A stretch of DNA of 64,000 nucleotides from positions 62,001-126,000 of the forward strand of contig MU839117.1 in NCBI GenBank assembly GCA_030685235.1, in the 5' to 3' direction. Below the pieces are notes generated by a model. That model was given only the letters and a program-made list of their open reading frames with translations. It did no database searches and was not told the origin of the DNA. Both the position numbers and the translations under genes were made by a program. Below, in pieces: positions 1 through 12,352 of this stretch; position 1 is the first letter of the stretch, and every line of letters starts with the position of its first letter. Source of the DNA: Copromyces sp. CBS 386.78. Its lineage: Eukaryota; Ascomycota; Sordariomycetes; Sordariales; Sordariaceae.

Positions 1-1161
1 GATCAGTTGATTCAGAGCTTGTGGGCTAAGCATGGGAGTGGTAGCCGTCTTTCTGCGTATCGGTTTCGAGATGGGAGACTGTTTGATGCCGGCGCCGCTC
101 TTCGCTCTGGCCTTCACTGCGTTCTTGCGCATCTTCTTAGCCAAATCTCCTGGGCTAACGCTCGCTTGGGACAGGGCAGGTGGCTCGAGTGACATCTCTC
201 TGGGCGAGTTCCCGTTCATCGTGCCGAGCCTCTGGTCGAGAATCCCCAAAGAGTCGTTTTGCGCATGCAAGGCTGGCGAGGTAAGGGGGCTGAAGTAGGC
301 TCCGGGAACGGCAAAAGGCGTATCGATAGGGAAATGGGTCTCCAGCGGCGTGACGGCCGGTGATACCAACGGGGTGAATGACATCTGTCGGGGTTGGTCA
401 GCGAAATCTGTGATTCGTTTGGACAGAACAGACTTCTCTAGACCTACATCATGCTGGTCTTTGATCCTTGTATATCTGTAGTCGACGACCTGTTGCCGTT
501 GATGCTGCTGCGGTTGCTGTTGCTGTTGCTGTCGCCCGGAGTGGTGTTGATCAGATGGTGTTGACTGGGCATAGTAATTCTGACTAGATCCAGCAGTGAG
601 TTCCAGGCTCTGAGGTGTTGGAGGAACTATGTGGTTCTGTTGAGAAGCGAAGAAGGCGACTTGCTGCTCTTGCAACCGTTGGTGCTGAGCGTGTAACTTC
701 TGCTGCTGGAGGAACTGGATCTGAGCATCGATGTTGTTGAGGACAGCGTCCGAGGGCGTAGAGGGCTGTACCAAGGCTGTCGGGGCGTTCTGGTATGGCG
801 CTGCCGTCGTAATCGCAGGCATCTGATGCTGCTGCTGGTGTTGATGTTGGTGTTGATGCTGCTGTTGCGCATGATGCTGAAGCATGGCGTGGTCTACAGG
901 CGACAAGATCATGGACATGTCGGTACCGGTCATGGGGGTGTCCAACTGCTCACCCCCTGAAGAATGGAGCAGATGGTCGGCGGCATGGTGACCCGGATGG
1001 TGGTCGGCCGCAAAGTCGTGAAAGTCAAAGTTCAAAGCGCCGGACAGATCGCCAATGTCGTTTATATCCAAGAACTGGTTGAAGTCATCGTCGGCTGCGG
1101 TGTGTAGGGTCTGGTGGTGACTGTGACTGTGGTCCGGGCCACTCCACGACGAGGAGTCCAT
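1..1161 (-). CDS. Putative PHO4/NUC-1-like transcription factor, N-terminal part (cut by window edge)
   Basis: The frame beginning at the ATG at 1161 (MDSSSWSGPDHSHSHH...) is open for 387 codons to base 1, with no stop, so this is the N-terminal part of a longer protein. It is low-complexity and regulator-like: acidic start, His/Gln runs around residues 95-115 and 205-225, and Ser/Pro-rich segments such as MSFTPLVSPAVTPLETHF and YFSPLTSPALHAQ. The last visible residues are basic and Ser/Pro-rich (KQSPISKPIRRKT...TPMLSPQALNQLI). This layout resembles what I recall of the long N-terminal regions of filamentous-fungal PHO4/NUC-1 bHLH phosphate regulators. The bHLH domain itself would lie left of the window, so family assignment is an inference. 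Another Q-rich fungal regulator is possible. No intron is needed in the visible part. A long 5' region separates it from the RIPped block. Confidence 0.55.
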   Translation of the reverse strand, partial: MDSSSWSGPDHSHSHHQTLHTAADDDFNQFLDINDIGDLSGALNFDFHDFAADHHPGHHAADHLLHSSGGEQLDTPMTGTDMSMILSPVDHAMLQHHAQQQHQHQHQHQQQHQMPAITTAAPYQNAPTALVQPSTPSDAVLNNIDAQIQFLQQQKLHAQHQRLQEQQVAFFASQQNHIVPPTPQSLELTAGSSQNYYAQSTPSDQHHSGRQQQQQQPQQHQRQQVVDYRYTRIKDQHDVGLEKSVLSKRITDFADQPRQMSFTPLVSPAVTPLETHFPIDTPFAVPGAYFSPLTSPALHAQNDSLGILDQRLGTMNGNSPREMSLEPPALSQASVSPGDLAKKMRKNAVKARAKSGAGIKQSPISKPIRRKTATTPMLSPQALNQLI

Positions 1162-2572
1162 CACGCCCGCCGGCTAGGCCCTCCGGGGCCCTATTGTTTG
1201 ATCTGAAGTCCGGACTGAAGATTGTTCGGGGACGGCCGGCTATCCGGCACGGGTGCGGGTGCGGGTACGGGAACGGGTACGGGGGCTATGTGTGCTTTTC
1301 GTCTGGAGTAGCGGAGGCAGAACCAGTGGTTTCGAGACCGGTCGTTGGGTAATCAATTGAGTCGACCGACGTAAGGACGTCAAGGCCGCAGGTCAAAAAG
1401 CGGTTGGCTTATCTGGGTTTGATTTTGGACCTCTGGGCCGGCTCTGTTAGACGCCTGGCAATATTTGATCGGCAATGCGATGACGGATGACCGCTTGAAA
1501 GGGCCCTATAGTCTCGAAAGGTTTTGAGGCTTGGCCGGGTGTGTCCCGTCTTGGTGGCTCCGTAATTAGGCGGTACTAGGGGACAATGGACCCGAGGTGA
1601 TTGCCGAAGACGAACGGTTTCGGGCTCGCGGTCAGGTTTGCGCGACTCGGCGAAACATCCATTGATCAAGATGTCGGGTGCGCCACTGATTGGTAGCTCC
1701 CCAAGGACCCTTTGATGGATGCGTACGGGTAGAGATATTGGATTCGTTTGATGCTCTCTGTCGGTTGGATTGGAAGAGCATTAGTCGTAGGTAACCGACG
1801 TGGGACTCTTCCTTCACAAGTGTCTCAGGCTCTCAGCGTCTACGGGCGTCCTAGTGTCTCCTCACAGGTGGGAGGGGGGGAGAAAGAAGCCCAGGTAGAG
1901 AAACCTCACAGGTGGGGTGGGGGGGAGAAAAAAAGAAGCCCAGGCAGAGAAACGTCAAAAGGGTCCATCTACCTCAGCTCTAGACTTCGCCCGCCCCCGC
2001 CGAGCCGTTGGATACTCTGTAGCACGAGCCGATAGAACTTCAACGCTATAAGGAAGGCGGCATCACAAAAGTAAGAAAACCGACGGGACCCCGACCAGGA
2101 ACAACCGAACAAGACGTCGAACTAGATTTTGACATCTGACAAGCTTTTCACACCCGACGAGCCCTCATTCTCAGCCCGCCGCATCCTTCCGCTGGGAGTT
2201 ATCCGGGTTAGGCAGTGGGGCCGACTATTAGAACTAGCTCACTGACTAGGAAGCTAGATGAGGTGACACCTTTCAGGTCCATTCCATTGTGACGAGAAAT
2301 CAAAATTGCGAATCGGAAACACGTGGGAGGGATGTGTCATAAGTTGTTGTCTTTCAGTTGTGTTCGCCTAACTGCTCTTAAAAAGGTAGTTACATGCGAG
2401 AAAAAAAAAAAAAAAAAACATCGTCACGTTGGTAGCCATCTAGAAACACCCACCCCTAACGAAGCACCAAACACCACAAACCGCCTTTTCGACAATCCAA
2501 GCTTTTATGACGGCAGAGGGTCACTGAAACGACCACTCACGAAAAGTTCACAATCTGCATCAATCTGCATCA
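1162..2572. other. Upstream region of the 1-1161 gene
   Basis: Normal-composition DNA between the minus-strand regulator and the first retrotransposon, probably its promoter and 5' UTR. It contains an imperfect tandem duplication of a purine-rich 44-49-bp unit at 1861-1904/1905-1953 and an A18-like run at about 2401-2418. Short open frames here have no recognisable domain and I do not call them genes. Confidence 0.5.
1861..1953. repeat. Two-copy tandem duplication, purine-rich 44/49-bp unit
   Basis: The unit starts CTCACAGGTGGG, continues into a G-run and GAGAAA, then AGAAGCCCAGG(T/C)AGAGAAAC. Copy 1 is 1861-1904 and copy 2 is 1905-1953; they differ by a few substitutions and by homopurine-run lengths. 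Confidence 0.85.
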
Positions 2573-2577
2573 ATCTA

Positions 2578-2757
2578 TATTAGATTAGAGGGTGGATATC
2601 TGGGTTTCTGGCCATACTCAATCTGGGTTAGCCGCCCAGCCCCCTAAATTACTGGATTCTGGGGCCCTCTAGGATACTCCAGCACCCCCCACACCTTCTA
2701 GGTGAGTCAATTATACACACTCTTCAATTAATCAATTCTACACAATTACATCTAATA
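2578..2757 (+). repeat. Copia-A copy 1 5' LTR (180 bp)
   Basis: It matches 7934-8113 and, inverted, 8503-8682 and 14087-14266. The consensus termini are TGTCAGATTAGAGG...ACATCTGACA; here the ends read TATTAGATT...TCTAATA, both explained by transitions. Confidence 0.9.
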
Positions 2758-5700
2758 ATTAACAATCTAATTTACGTATTCACAATAGAAGCGCCACAAC
2801 AATCAATATAAGCAATATCTTTACGAAACTAACAACGTTAGCCATATCTTTATCAAAAAAATCCACTAATAAAGCTATTACAATCATCCTCAAGACCCAA
2901 AACGATTAGCCTAACTAATATAAAACCTTTAAATAATTCGCTAAAAATAATTAAAATTTTAGTAATTAATTACTTAAGGACAGGCCTATAATTTAAAAGG
3001 TCCTACCTCCCAAGCCGGAAAACTTCTTCCTTATAAAGCCGGCGAAAAATCGTATATTAATAGCAAAAAAAGAATTTATTAAGTTTAATAGAAGGATCCG
3101 GGTTAAAAAGGTCGTAGCAACCACTATAACAACTACAATAAACACTATTACAACCCAAACCTAAACCTAAATTCAGACCCAAACTAACGAAGACGGTATT
3201 AAAACCGCCGCTACCACTACTACTACCGCTCAATTCCGGCAAGAATTTAAAGAAAATTCTAACGATAAAAAAGATTTTAAAGAAAAGGATAAATACCGTA
3301 CTGAATAAAATATTAAAGAGGATATAATAATTAACCCCGCTACAGACTTTACTACAAGAAGAAAAGTTACTTACAATTAAGTTAATAATATGTATAATAT
3401 TTACTATAAATATTAAAAGGACTTCGATAACGTTAATATAAAAATCCGTACCTAAATAAATACCTACGTCGCTAACTACTTCGCCGATATTACCTTCGAA
3501 TAGGATAAATCTATTGGTAAATAATTAAAATAAATTAAATACTAAATTAATTACTACCCTATTAATTAAATCGCCACCGCCTAATAAAAATACTAAGCCT
3601 TTATTAAAGAGACCGCTAAAAAATAATTTAAAAACTTTAAAAAATAAGTTTTAAATTAAAAAGTCCTTATTACTAACGGTAAGAAATTAAATATTAGCGA
3701 AGCTACTTCCTCTACTTTATAATTTACTAATTTTATTAATATAACCCGCAAATATAAACCTATTTAAATAAATAATATTTAAAAATTTAATTGCGACCTA
3801 GAAAATTCGTACTTAAATTATAAGGACGTATCCGCTAATTTTAAAAGGGTCGGTATATTAAAACGTACTATACTACTAACTAATAAAAAAATTATAATTC
3901 GTAGCGCCTAAAGTATTAATTAATTTAATTCGAAAAAATTTACACTTAAGAAGGAGGATACTCTTAATTCTAATTATAAAAAGAAATAGAAAGTATACGT
4001 AAAAAAAAAACGTAGCGCAAATAAAAATACAAATAATTCTTTACGGCCGAAAAAGAGAGGAAGATCTGCACCGCTATATAAAATATATGAATAAAGCCCT
4101 TACCTAATAATATACTACTAGTATTTAATACTCAAAATTAGAAATAACCCTATTTAGAAGCCTAGTAATTCTATTTAGAAACTTATTAATAAAAATCTCA
4201 AAAAGTTTCCCAAAATCCGTAAAAAAGTAAAAAAGGCTAAGAATTAAATATAGGACTACTTTATTACCTTTATGTAAATTACTACTTTAAAGACTTAAAA
4301 GCAATGAAAAATCGGTATTTACAATTTAATATTTTTTATTAAATAAAATACTTTTAATACGAATAATAAGGAAAATACTTATCCATTCAAGAACTCTACA
4401 ATCCTTAATTTTAAGGCTTCTCTTTATATCTTCAACAAAATTAATCGTTTTTCTTCGTTTCGAATAACGTCCCTAAAAAACTATATTTAAATTAGAAATT
4501 TTTAAATATTTATTAAAGGTTTTAAAACTATTAACGTAGAAATATAAAGAGAAAAGGGAGTTCTATAATTATAGTTAAAAGAAATTACTTTCTACCCTAA
4601 CTTTACTACAAATTTTATATCTTTATATCTACTTCGAAAGTAGGGTTTTTATTAAGATTACAAACTACCTAACAATTGCCTTCATCGGTTAAATAATTCG
4701 ATTTTCTATTTCCTTTAAGAAATCTATTATTAAATAATTTTCGAATACCTTCCTCTCTCCTTCAACTATACTACTTTCTTCGTTCGATAAAACTATTTTA
4801 ATTCCTATATTAATTATTACGTATATAAAATACCCGTTCAATTCTAATACAAATAGTTTAATTACTATAATCCGTAAATCTTCGAATACTTTTATAATAT
4901 TAAAAGCGCTAAATTTAAAGGACTAACAATTTATTAATATAATACGTACAATATATCTAAAATTAAATAATAAATTATATGAAAATTATACAACCGAAAT
5001 TTTAAACTAAGAGAACGTTTCGCTATTAATTTTCTTAAATATAAATAAGGGAAAGGAAGTTTTAAATACGTAATATTCGTTACTTATCGATAAATTAAAT
5101 TCGTCTAAAATATTTATATAGCGATACGTATAATAGAAAATATCGTTAAAAAACTACTCTCAATTATTAATATAATTAATTACTAATATAGCATCAAAAT
5201 TAAATATATTAAATATAATAACGAATTTAATAATTAATATATTAAAGATAAACTAACTATTCGCTTTATTATTTTCGAACCTTTAATATTTAATATTTAA
5301 ATTTAAAACGGCAATATTAAACGCTTAAAGGGTATAATTAAAAAAAAAGCGCATATTATAGCAAATAATTCCTATCTCCCTCATAACCTCTAACTTCAAA
5401 TTATTTTAATAATAATCTACTTTACTAACCAATCGACCAAATATTTTTACAATTAAAAATCCTCTTATAAATAATTTTATACTTTTATAACCTACTATAA
5501 AAAAGTATAAATTAATTCCCGGAAACCTAATTTTAACTATTTACGTATTTACAATTATAAAGTCTATACAATAATAGGAATCGCCTAAAAAAGGGAATAG
5601 CAACGAAAAAAATTCTAACTAAAAATATAAATCGGCTACTTCGTTAACTACGTTACCTCGTCTATTTACCAAGTTTAGAACCCGTAAATAAACCGTATTA

Positions 5701-7933
5701 TTTATACCCGTAATATATTATTTAACGAGAATTCAATCTACTTAGAAAACCCAAACGAAATTAAGGAAGGGTTAAGGCTAACTAGCGATAAAATTTTTAA
5801 TTTATTCAATAAAATCGACTACCTACCTTAACTATCTATATAATATTTCGAATTATTTAATATAATATAAAATATAAAAAATAATAATCTTACCTAATTA
5901 CTACTATCGCTCTTCAATAACGAATTATAAATAAATAATAATAATATCGTTAAACCTAAATTAATTAAACCTAACGCTTAAAATAAAATATCCCTCAATT
6001 TTATATTTAAATATTTTACCCCTCTAAGTATACTACTAGCCGCTCTCTCTATTAATTTTATTATTAACTTACTAAAACCTATTTCCTTCCCGACTTTTGA
6101 ACTATAGGAAATTACTTTTAACGCTAAGAGACCCGTTCAATTAATAGGCTAAAAATAAAATAAAATTATTATAAAAGTAGAAATTAATCGCCTAATTACT
6201 AAAAATAATAAACTAAACTCTATTAAACGTTAAAATTTACCCCCAATCTTAAAAACTTACCACAATTTCAAATATTACGAATTAGGAAACCTCTTTAAAC
6301 AAGTAGAAGAAATATACTTCAATAGCTATAAAGAAATAAAATTATAAATAGAAGTTAATAAAGATATTCCTCGTACTAAGGGTATTTAAATCTTTAATTA
6401 TATATAAATATACGTATATAAATTCAATAAATATAGCCGCCTTTAAAAGGTAAAAGCTCGCCTTATAATTAAAGGGGACTAATAATATTATTATAGGAAA
6501 AAAACGTACACTTCTACGTTAGCTAGTCGTTCTTTCTAATCTATTATTATTTATATCGCTAAATTCAATTTCGAACTTATTTAATACAATATTATAAATA
6601 CCTTCGTCAATACCTATTTTAATAAAGAAATCTATATATATATACCGCCTAAATATCGAAAATATTATATAGTACTTAAACTATTTAAAGCCCTCTATAG
6701 TCTACAATATACTCCTTTACTCTAATAACGAAAATTCAATAATACTTTTAAAAATATAAGTTTCCAACTATTACTTAAAGATCCGTATATCTTTAAATAC
6801 AATAGAATTCTAATCTTCTATTGTATTAATAATATTATATTTACCTTCGATTAAAAATTATACAATAAAATTAGTTAGGTAATAAAAAATTTAAAAGAAA
6901 AATATAAATTTATAAGAGGTAATAACCTCCAATAATTTCTAAATATCGAAATTATTCGAAATCGAAAGGTAAAACTAATTTAATTATTTTAACGGGAATA
7001 CATTTATAAAATTACTAAACTTATTAAAAATCCCTATACCTTCGCCTTTATTCCAATAAGCAACGAAGAATTTGTACCCTACAATAATATAACTACCTTC
7101 AATAAAATATAAAATTATTAAATCGTCGTTAAATCGATAATATATACTATAATAATCACCCGAATAAATATCGCTTTTATAATTAGCCATTTAATTCGCT
7201 ACAATTATAATCTTAATCTTTAATATCGTAAAATTACTAATAAAGTATTATACTACCTTTAATTCTACCTAGATCTCTCTCTCTACTTCGGATTATTATT
7301 AAAATTCGAAATAACTTCAAATACTTTATACGCTAATAATACGCTAAATTAGAAAAGTTTATATAGCTTTACAATTAAATTATTTAGTAATCTCGTCTAT
7401 TAGGGTACTATTAAATAAAAAACGGTATTAACTTCAATTACCGAAGTAGAATTATTATCGATTTCCAACGTAATAAAGGAAATTATCGCTATTATACGTT
7501 TATATAAGGAAATTAAAATTCCCTTCGATTAAGAAATCCCCGTAATCGGCTATAATAATACCTAAATAATTTATATTCTTACCGTTAAAACGTTATAATT
7601 AATAATTAAATTTAAATATATCGATATTTATCGTTACTAATTACAATAGAAGATTATTAAAGGAAGGATTACAATCGAATATCTAGAAATAAAGAAAATA
7701 CTAGTAGACGGTTTAATAAAAGTATTAAGATAGTTAGATTACGAGAAGTTCCGGGATTTAATAAGGATAGCGAACGTACTTACTCGAAAAGAGATGAAGA
7801 TTAGGAGGGAAATTGCCGACGATATTTTAAAGGATATTTATAATTTAATTAGGGAGATTAACGTACTAGAAGAGAGAAAATTATAAATAGCTTTACTTTT
7901 GCCCTATTAAAAAAGTTTATAAATAAGGGGGTA

Positions 7934-8113
7934 TATTAGATTAAAAGGTAAATATTTAGGTTTTTAACTATATTCAATTTAGGTTAGCTACCTAACCCTC
8001 TAAATTACTAGATTTTAGGGCCCTCTAAGATATTCTAGCACCCCCTACACCTTTTAAGCGAATTAGTTATATATACTCTTCAATCAATTAATTCTGCACA
8101 GTTACATCTGACA
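7934..8113 (+). repeat. Copia-A copy 1 3' LTR (180 bp)
   Basis: Direct repeat of 2578-2757. The terminal ACATCTGACA is intact and is followed by the ATCTG target duplication. Confidence 0.9.
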
Positions 8114-8118
8114 ATCTG

Positions 8119-8497
8119 CGCACTCCCATGTTCCATCACGCTGTGTAGCATTCTAGAAACAACCTCAAGAAGTGTGGGAGTGGGGGTTCCACTACCCGTG
8201 CCACGCCGCCCACTTCCTTTAAGTGGGTACTCAAATACCGCTTTTTTCCAGTTATAAGAGATTTACCTAGCTAAGCCTCTTAACCTTCATACAGTTTAGC
8301 CGGACCGGCAAGCTCACCTTTGCCCTACTTTACAACTCTAATAGCCCCGCCAGCCGACTGCAAATAACCTATGCTAGCCGTGTGCCCCGTGCTATACCAC
8401 GTTTACTGTATCCACACGGGTTATAGTAGGCTTGTATAAGGGAGCTAACTATACTATAAGAAGGTTAGGCTCTAGAAATATTATAGGGAGTAAATCT
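8119..8497. other. Spacer between the two inverted Copia-A copies
   Basis: No gene is seen. The left part (8119-8240) has normal composition and includes a small hairpin, CCCACTT-N5-AAGTGGG, at 8209-8227. The right part becomes progressively TA-rich, as expected if RIP leaked from the flanking copies. A stretch near 8193-8232 recurs inverted at about 14535-14580, outside copy 2. Confidence 0.6.
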
Positions 8498-8502
8498 CTT
8501 AC

Positions 8503-8682
8503 TGTCAGATGTGACTGTGCAGAATTGATTAATTGAAGAGTATATATAATTAACTCGCCCAAAAGGTGTAGGGGGTATTAGAGTATCCTAGAGGGCCCTA
8601 GAATCTAATAATCTAGGGGGTTAAACGGCTAACCCAAATTGAATATAGTTAGAAACTTAAATATCCACCCTTTAATCTAATA
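8503..8682 (-). repeat. Copia-A copy 2 3' LTR (180 bp)
   Basis: Starts with TGTCAGATGTGAC on the plus strand, the reverse complement of the family terminus. It differs from the other LTRs by transitions. Confidence 0.9.
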
Positions 8683-11600
8683 TACCCCTTTACTTACAAA
8701 CTTTCTCAACAGAATAAAAATAAAGCTATTTATAATTTTCTTTATTCTAATATATTAATTTCCCTAATTAAACTATAAGTATCTTCTAAAATATCGTCGG
8801 TAATTTCCCTCCTAATCTTTATCTCCTTTCGAATAAATATATTTACTATCCTTATTAAATCCCGGAATTTCTCGTAATTTAATTATCCTAATACTTTTAT
8901 TAAACCGTTTACTAGTATCTTCTTTATTTCTAAATATTCGACTATAATCTTTCCTTCTATAATTTCTTACTATAATTAATAACGATAAATATCGATATAT
9001 TTAAATTTAATTATTAATTATAATACTTCAACGGTAAAAATATAGATTGTTTAGGTATTATTATAACCGATTATAAAAACTTCTTAATTGAAGGGAATTT
9101 TAATTTCTTTATATAGACGTATAATAGCGATAATTTCTTTTACTATATTAGAAATCGATAATAATTCTACTTTAATAATTGAAATTAATACCGTTTTTTA
9201 TTTAATAGTACCCTAGTAGATTAAATTATTAAATAATTTAATTGTAAAATTATATAAATTTTTCCGATCTAGTATATTATCAACGTATAAAATATTTAAA
9301 ATTATTTCGAATTTTAATAATAATCCGAAGTAGAGAGAGAAATTTAAATAAAATTAAAGGTAGTACAATATTTTATTAGTAACCTTATAATATTAAAGAT
9401 TAGGATTATAATTATAGTAAACTAAATAGTTAGTTATAAAGGCGATATTTATTTAGGTAATTATTATAACGTATATTATCGATCCGATAACAATTTAATA
9501 ATCCCGTATTTTATCGAAGGTAATTACGTTATTATAGGGCAAAGGTTCTTCGTTATTTATTAGAATAAAGGCGAAAGTATAGGGATTTTTAATAAATTTA
9601 ATAATTTTATAAATATATTCCTATTAAAATAATTAAATTAATCCTACCTTTTAATTTCGAATAATTTTAATATTTAAAAATTATTAGAGGTTATTACCTC
9701 TTATAAATTTATATTTTTCTTCTAAATTCTTTATTATTTAGTTAATTTTATTACGTAATTTCTAATCGAAGGTAAATATAATATCGTTAACGTAGTAAAA
9801 GATTAGAATCCTACTATATTTAAAGATATACGGATTTTCGAATAATAGTTGGAAATTTATATTCTTAAAAGTACTATTGAATTTTCGTTATTAGAATAAA
9901 GGAATATATTATAAACTATAGAGGGCTTTAAATAATTTAAGTACTATATAATATTTTCGATATTTAGAGGGTATATATATATAGATCTCCTTATCGAAAT
10001 AGGTATTAACGAAGGTATTTACAACGTTGTATTAAATAAGTTCGAAATTAAATTTAATAGTATAAATAATAATAGATTGGAAAAAACGACTAGCTAACGT
10101 AGAGGCGTATATTTCTTTCCCGTAATAATATTATTAATCCCCTCTAATTATAAAGCGAGTTTTTACCTTTTAAAGGGGGCTATATTTATTGAATTTATAT
10201 ACGTATATTTATATATAATTAAAAATTTAAATACCCTTAGTACGAAGGATATCCTTATCGACTTATACCTACGATTTTATTTCTTTATAATTATCGAAGT
10301 ATATTTCTTCTACTTATTTAAAAAGGTTTCTTAATTTATAATATTCGAAATCGCGGTAAATTTTTAAGATTAGGAATAGATTTTAACGTTTAATAGAGTC
10401 TAATTTACTACTTTTAATAATTAGGCGATTAATCTCTACTTTCGTAATAACTTTACCCTATCTTTGGCCTACTAATTAAACGAATCTCCTAACATTAAAA
10501 GTAATTTCTTATAATTCGAAAGTCGGGAAGGAGATAGGCTCTAGTAAATTAATAATAAGATTAATAGAAAGAACGGCTAATAATATACTTAGAGGAGTAA
10601 AATATTTAAATATAAAGTCGAAGGATATTTTATTTTGAACGTTAGGTTTAATTAGTTTAGGGTTAATAATATTATTACTATTTGCCTATAATTCATTATC
10701 GAAGAACGATGGTAGTAATTAAATAAAATTATTATTTTCTATATTTTATATTGCGTTAAAGGGTTCGAAGTATTATGTAAATAGTTAAAGTAAGTGGTCG
10801 ATTTTATTAAATAAATTAGAAATTTTATTGTTAATTAGCCTTAACCCTTCTTTAATTTCGTTAAAATTCCTTAAATAGATTGAACTCTCGTTAAATAATA
10901 TATTATAAGTATAAACAATATAATTTATTTACGGGTTCTAAACTTAGTAAATAGACGAGATAGTATAGCCGATAAAATAGCCGATCTATACTTTTAATTA
11001 GAATTTTTTTCGTCGCTACTCTTTTTTTTAGGCGATTCTTATTATTATATAAACTTTATAATTATAAATATATAAATAGTTAAAATCAAATTTCCGGAGA
11101 TTAGTTTATACCCCTTTATAGTAGGCTACGAAGGTATAAAATTATTCGTAGGAGGATTTTTAATTATAGAAATATTTAGGCAATTAATTAGTAAAGTAAA
11201 CTATTATTAAAATAATTTAAAATTAGAAGTTATAAGGGAAATAAGAATTATTTACTATAGCGCGCGCCTTTTCTTTAATTATACCCCTTAAATATTTAAT
11301 ACCGCTATTTTAAATTTGAATATTAAGTATTGAAGGTTCAAGAATAATAAAGCGAATAACTAATTTATTTTTAATATATTAATTATTAAATTTATTATTA
11401 TATTTAATATATTTAATTTTAATACTATACTAGTAATTAATTATATTAATAATTAAGAATAATCCTTTAATAATAGCCTTTACCGTATATATTACTATAT
11501 AAATATCCTAAACGAATTTAATTTATCGATAAGTAACGAATATTACGTATTTAAAACCTCCCTTCCCTTACTTATATTCGAGAAAGTCGACGGCAAAACG

Positions 11601-12137
11601 TTCTCTTAATCTAAAGCTTCGGTTATATAATTTTTATATAATTTATCGTTTAATTTTAAATATATTATACGTATTATATTAATAAGTCGTTAGTCCTTTG
11701 AATTTAGTACTTTCAATATTATAAAAGTATTTGAAGATTTACAAATTATAGTAACTAAATTATTTATATTAGAATTAAATAGGTATTTTATATACGCGAC
11801 GGTTAGTATAGGAATTGAAATAGTTTTATTAAACGAAAAAACTAGTACGGTTAAAAGAGAGAGGAAGGTATTCGAGAATTGTTTAATAATAGATTTTTTA
11901 AAGGAAATAAAAAATCGAATTGTTTAGCCGACGAAGGTAATTATTAGGTAATTTATAATCCTAATAAAAACCCTACTTTCGAAGTAGATATAAAGATATA
12001 AAATTTATAGTAAAATTAAAGTAGAAGGCGACTTTTTTTAGCCGTAGTTGTAGAATTCCCTTCTTTCCCTATATTTCTACATTAATAGTCCTAAAACCTT
12101 TAATAGGTATTTAAGAGTCTTTAGCCTAAACTAGTCT

Positions 12138-12352
12138 CTCATAACAACGACGCTCTCCAAATTGTCAGCCCCCATTTTTTCCCCTACGGATCCGCCCCGC
12201 TTTTCGGCCGCCACAGCAGAGCATGTGGCGCGTGGCTTGGAACCTGCGGGTCCAAATAGTGTGACATTGTGATTGGTGGGGGTGGGGTTTATTTGGTCCC
12301 GTAAGGAATTCCAAGACTACGATAGTCCGAGCGGAGGTGGCTGAGTGAATAA
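12138..12352. mobile_element. Short un-RIPped insertion in Copia-A copy 2 (SINE- or MITE-like, unclassified)
   Basis: About 215 bp of normal-GC sequence is absent from the aligned position in copy 1 (about 4470-4490). It is flanked by near-identical copies of a roughly 20-bp sequence with core AGCCTAAAC(G)TAGTCT (12117-12137 and 12353-12372), which reads as a long target duplication. The right end contains GGAGGTGGCTGAGTGAATAAG, similar to a tRNA-Ser/Leu 5' half with an A-box. A long duplication would suit LINE-driven retroposition, but no terminal repeat or poly(A) tail settles the class. Confidence 0.5.

Larger units (their letters stand above)
2578..8113 (+). mobile_element. Copia-A copy 1: RIP-inactivated Ty1/Copia LTR retrotransposon
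   Basis: This is a 5536-bp element bounded by 180-bp LTRs (2578-2757 and 7934-8113) with target duplication ATCTA (2573-2577) / ATCTG (8114-8118). The left copy differs by a G-to-A change, which looks like RIP leaking one base into the flank. A purine tract (AAATAAGGGGG) precedes the 3' LTR. The interior is AT-rich with stops in all frames, but reverse transcriptase is still readable: around 6807-6842 the frame gives ILIFYC-I-N-N-IIF, the RIPped form of the Copia FYCVDDIIF box, with both catalytic Asp codons (6828-6833) now AAT. Order gag-PR-INT-RT-RH is inferred from the family. No functional protein is possible. Confidence 0.9.

Noticed and set aside
2401..2418. Poly(A) run as a retroposed transcript tail
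   Set aside because: No duplication or gene-like sequence upstream; an ordinary homopolymer tract.
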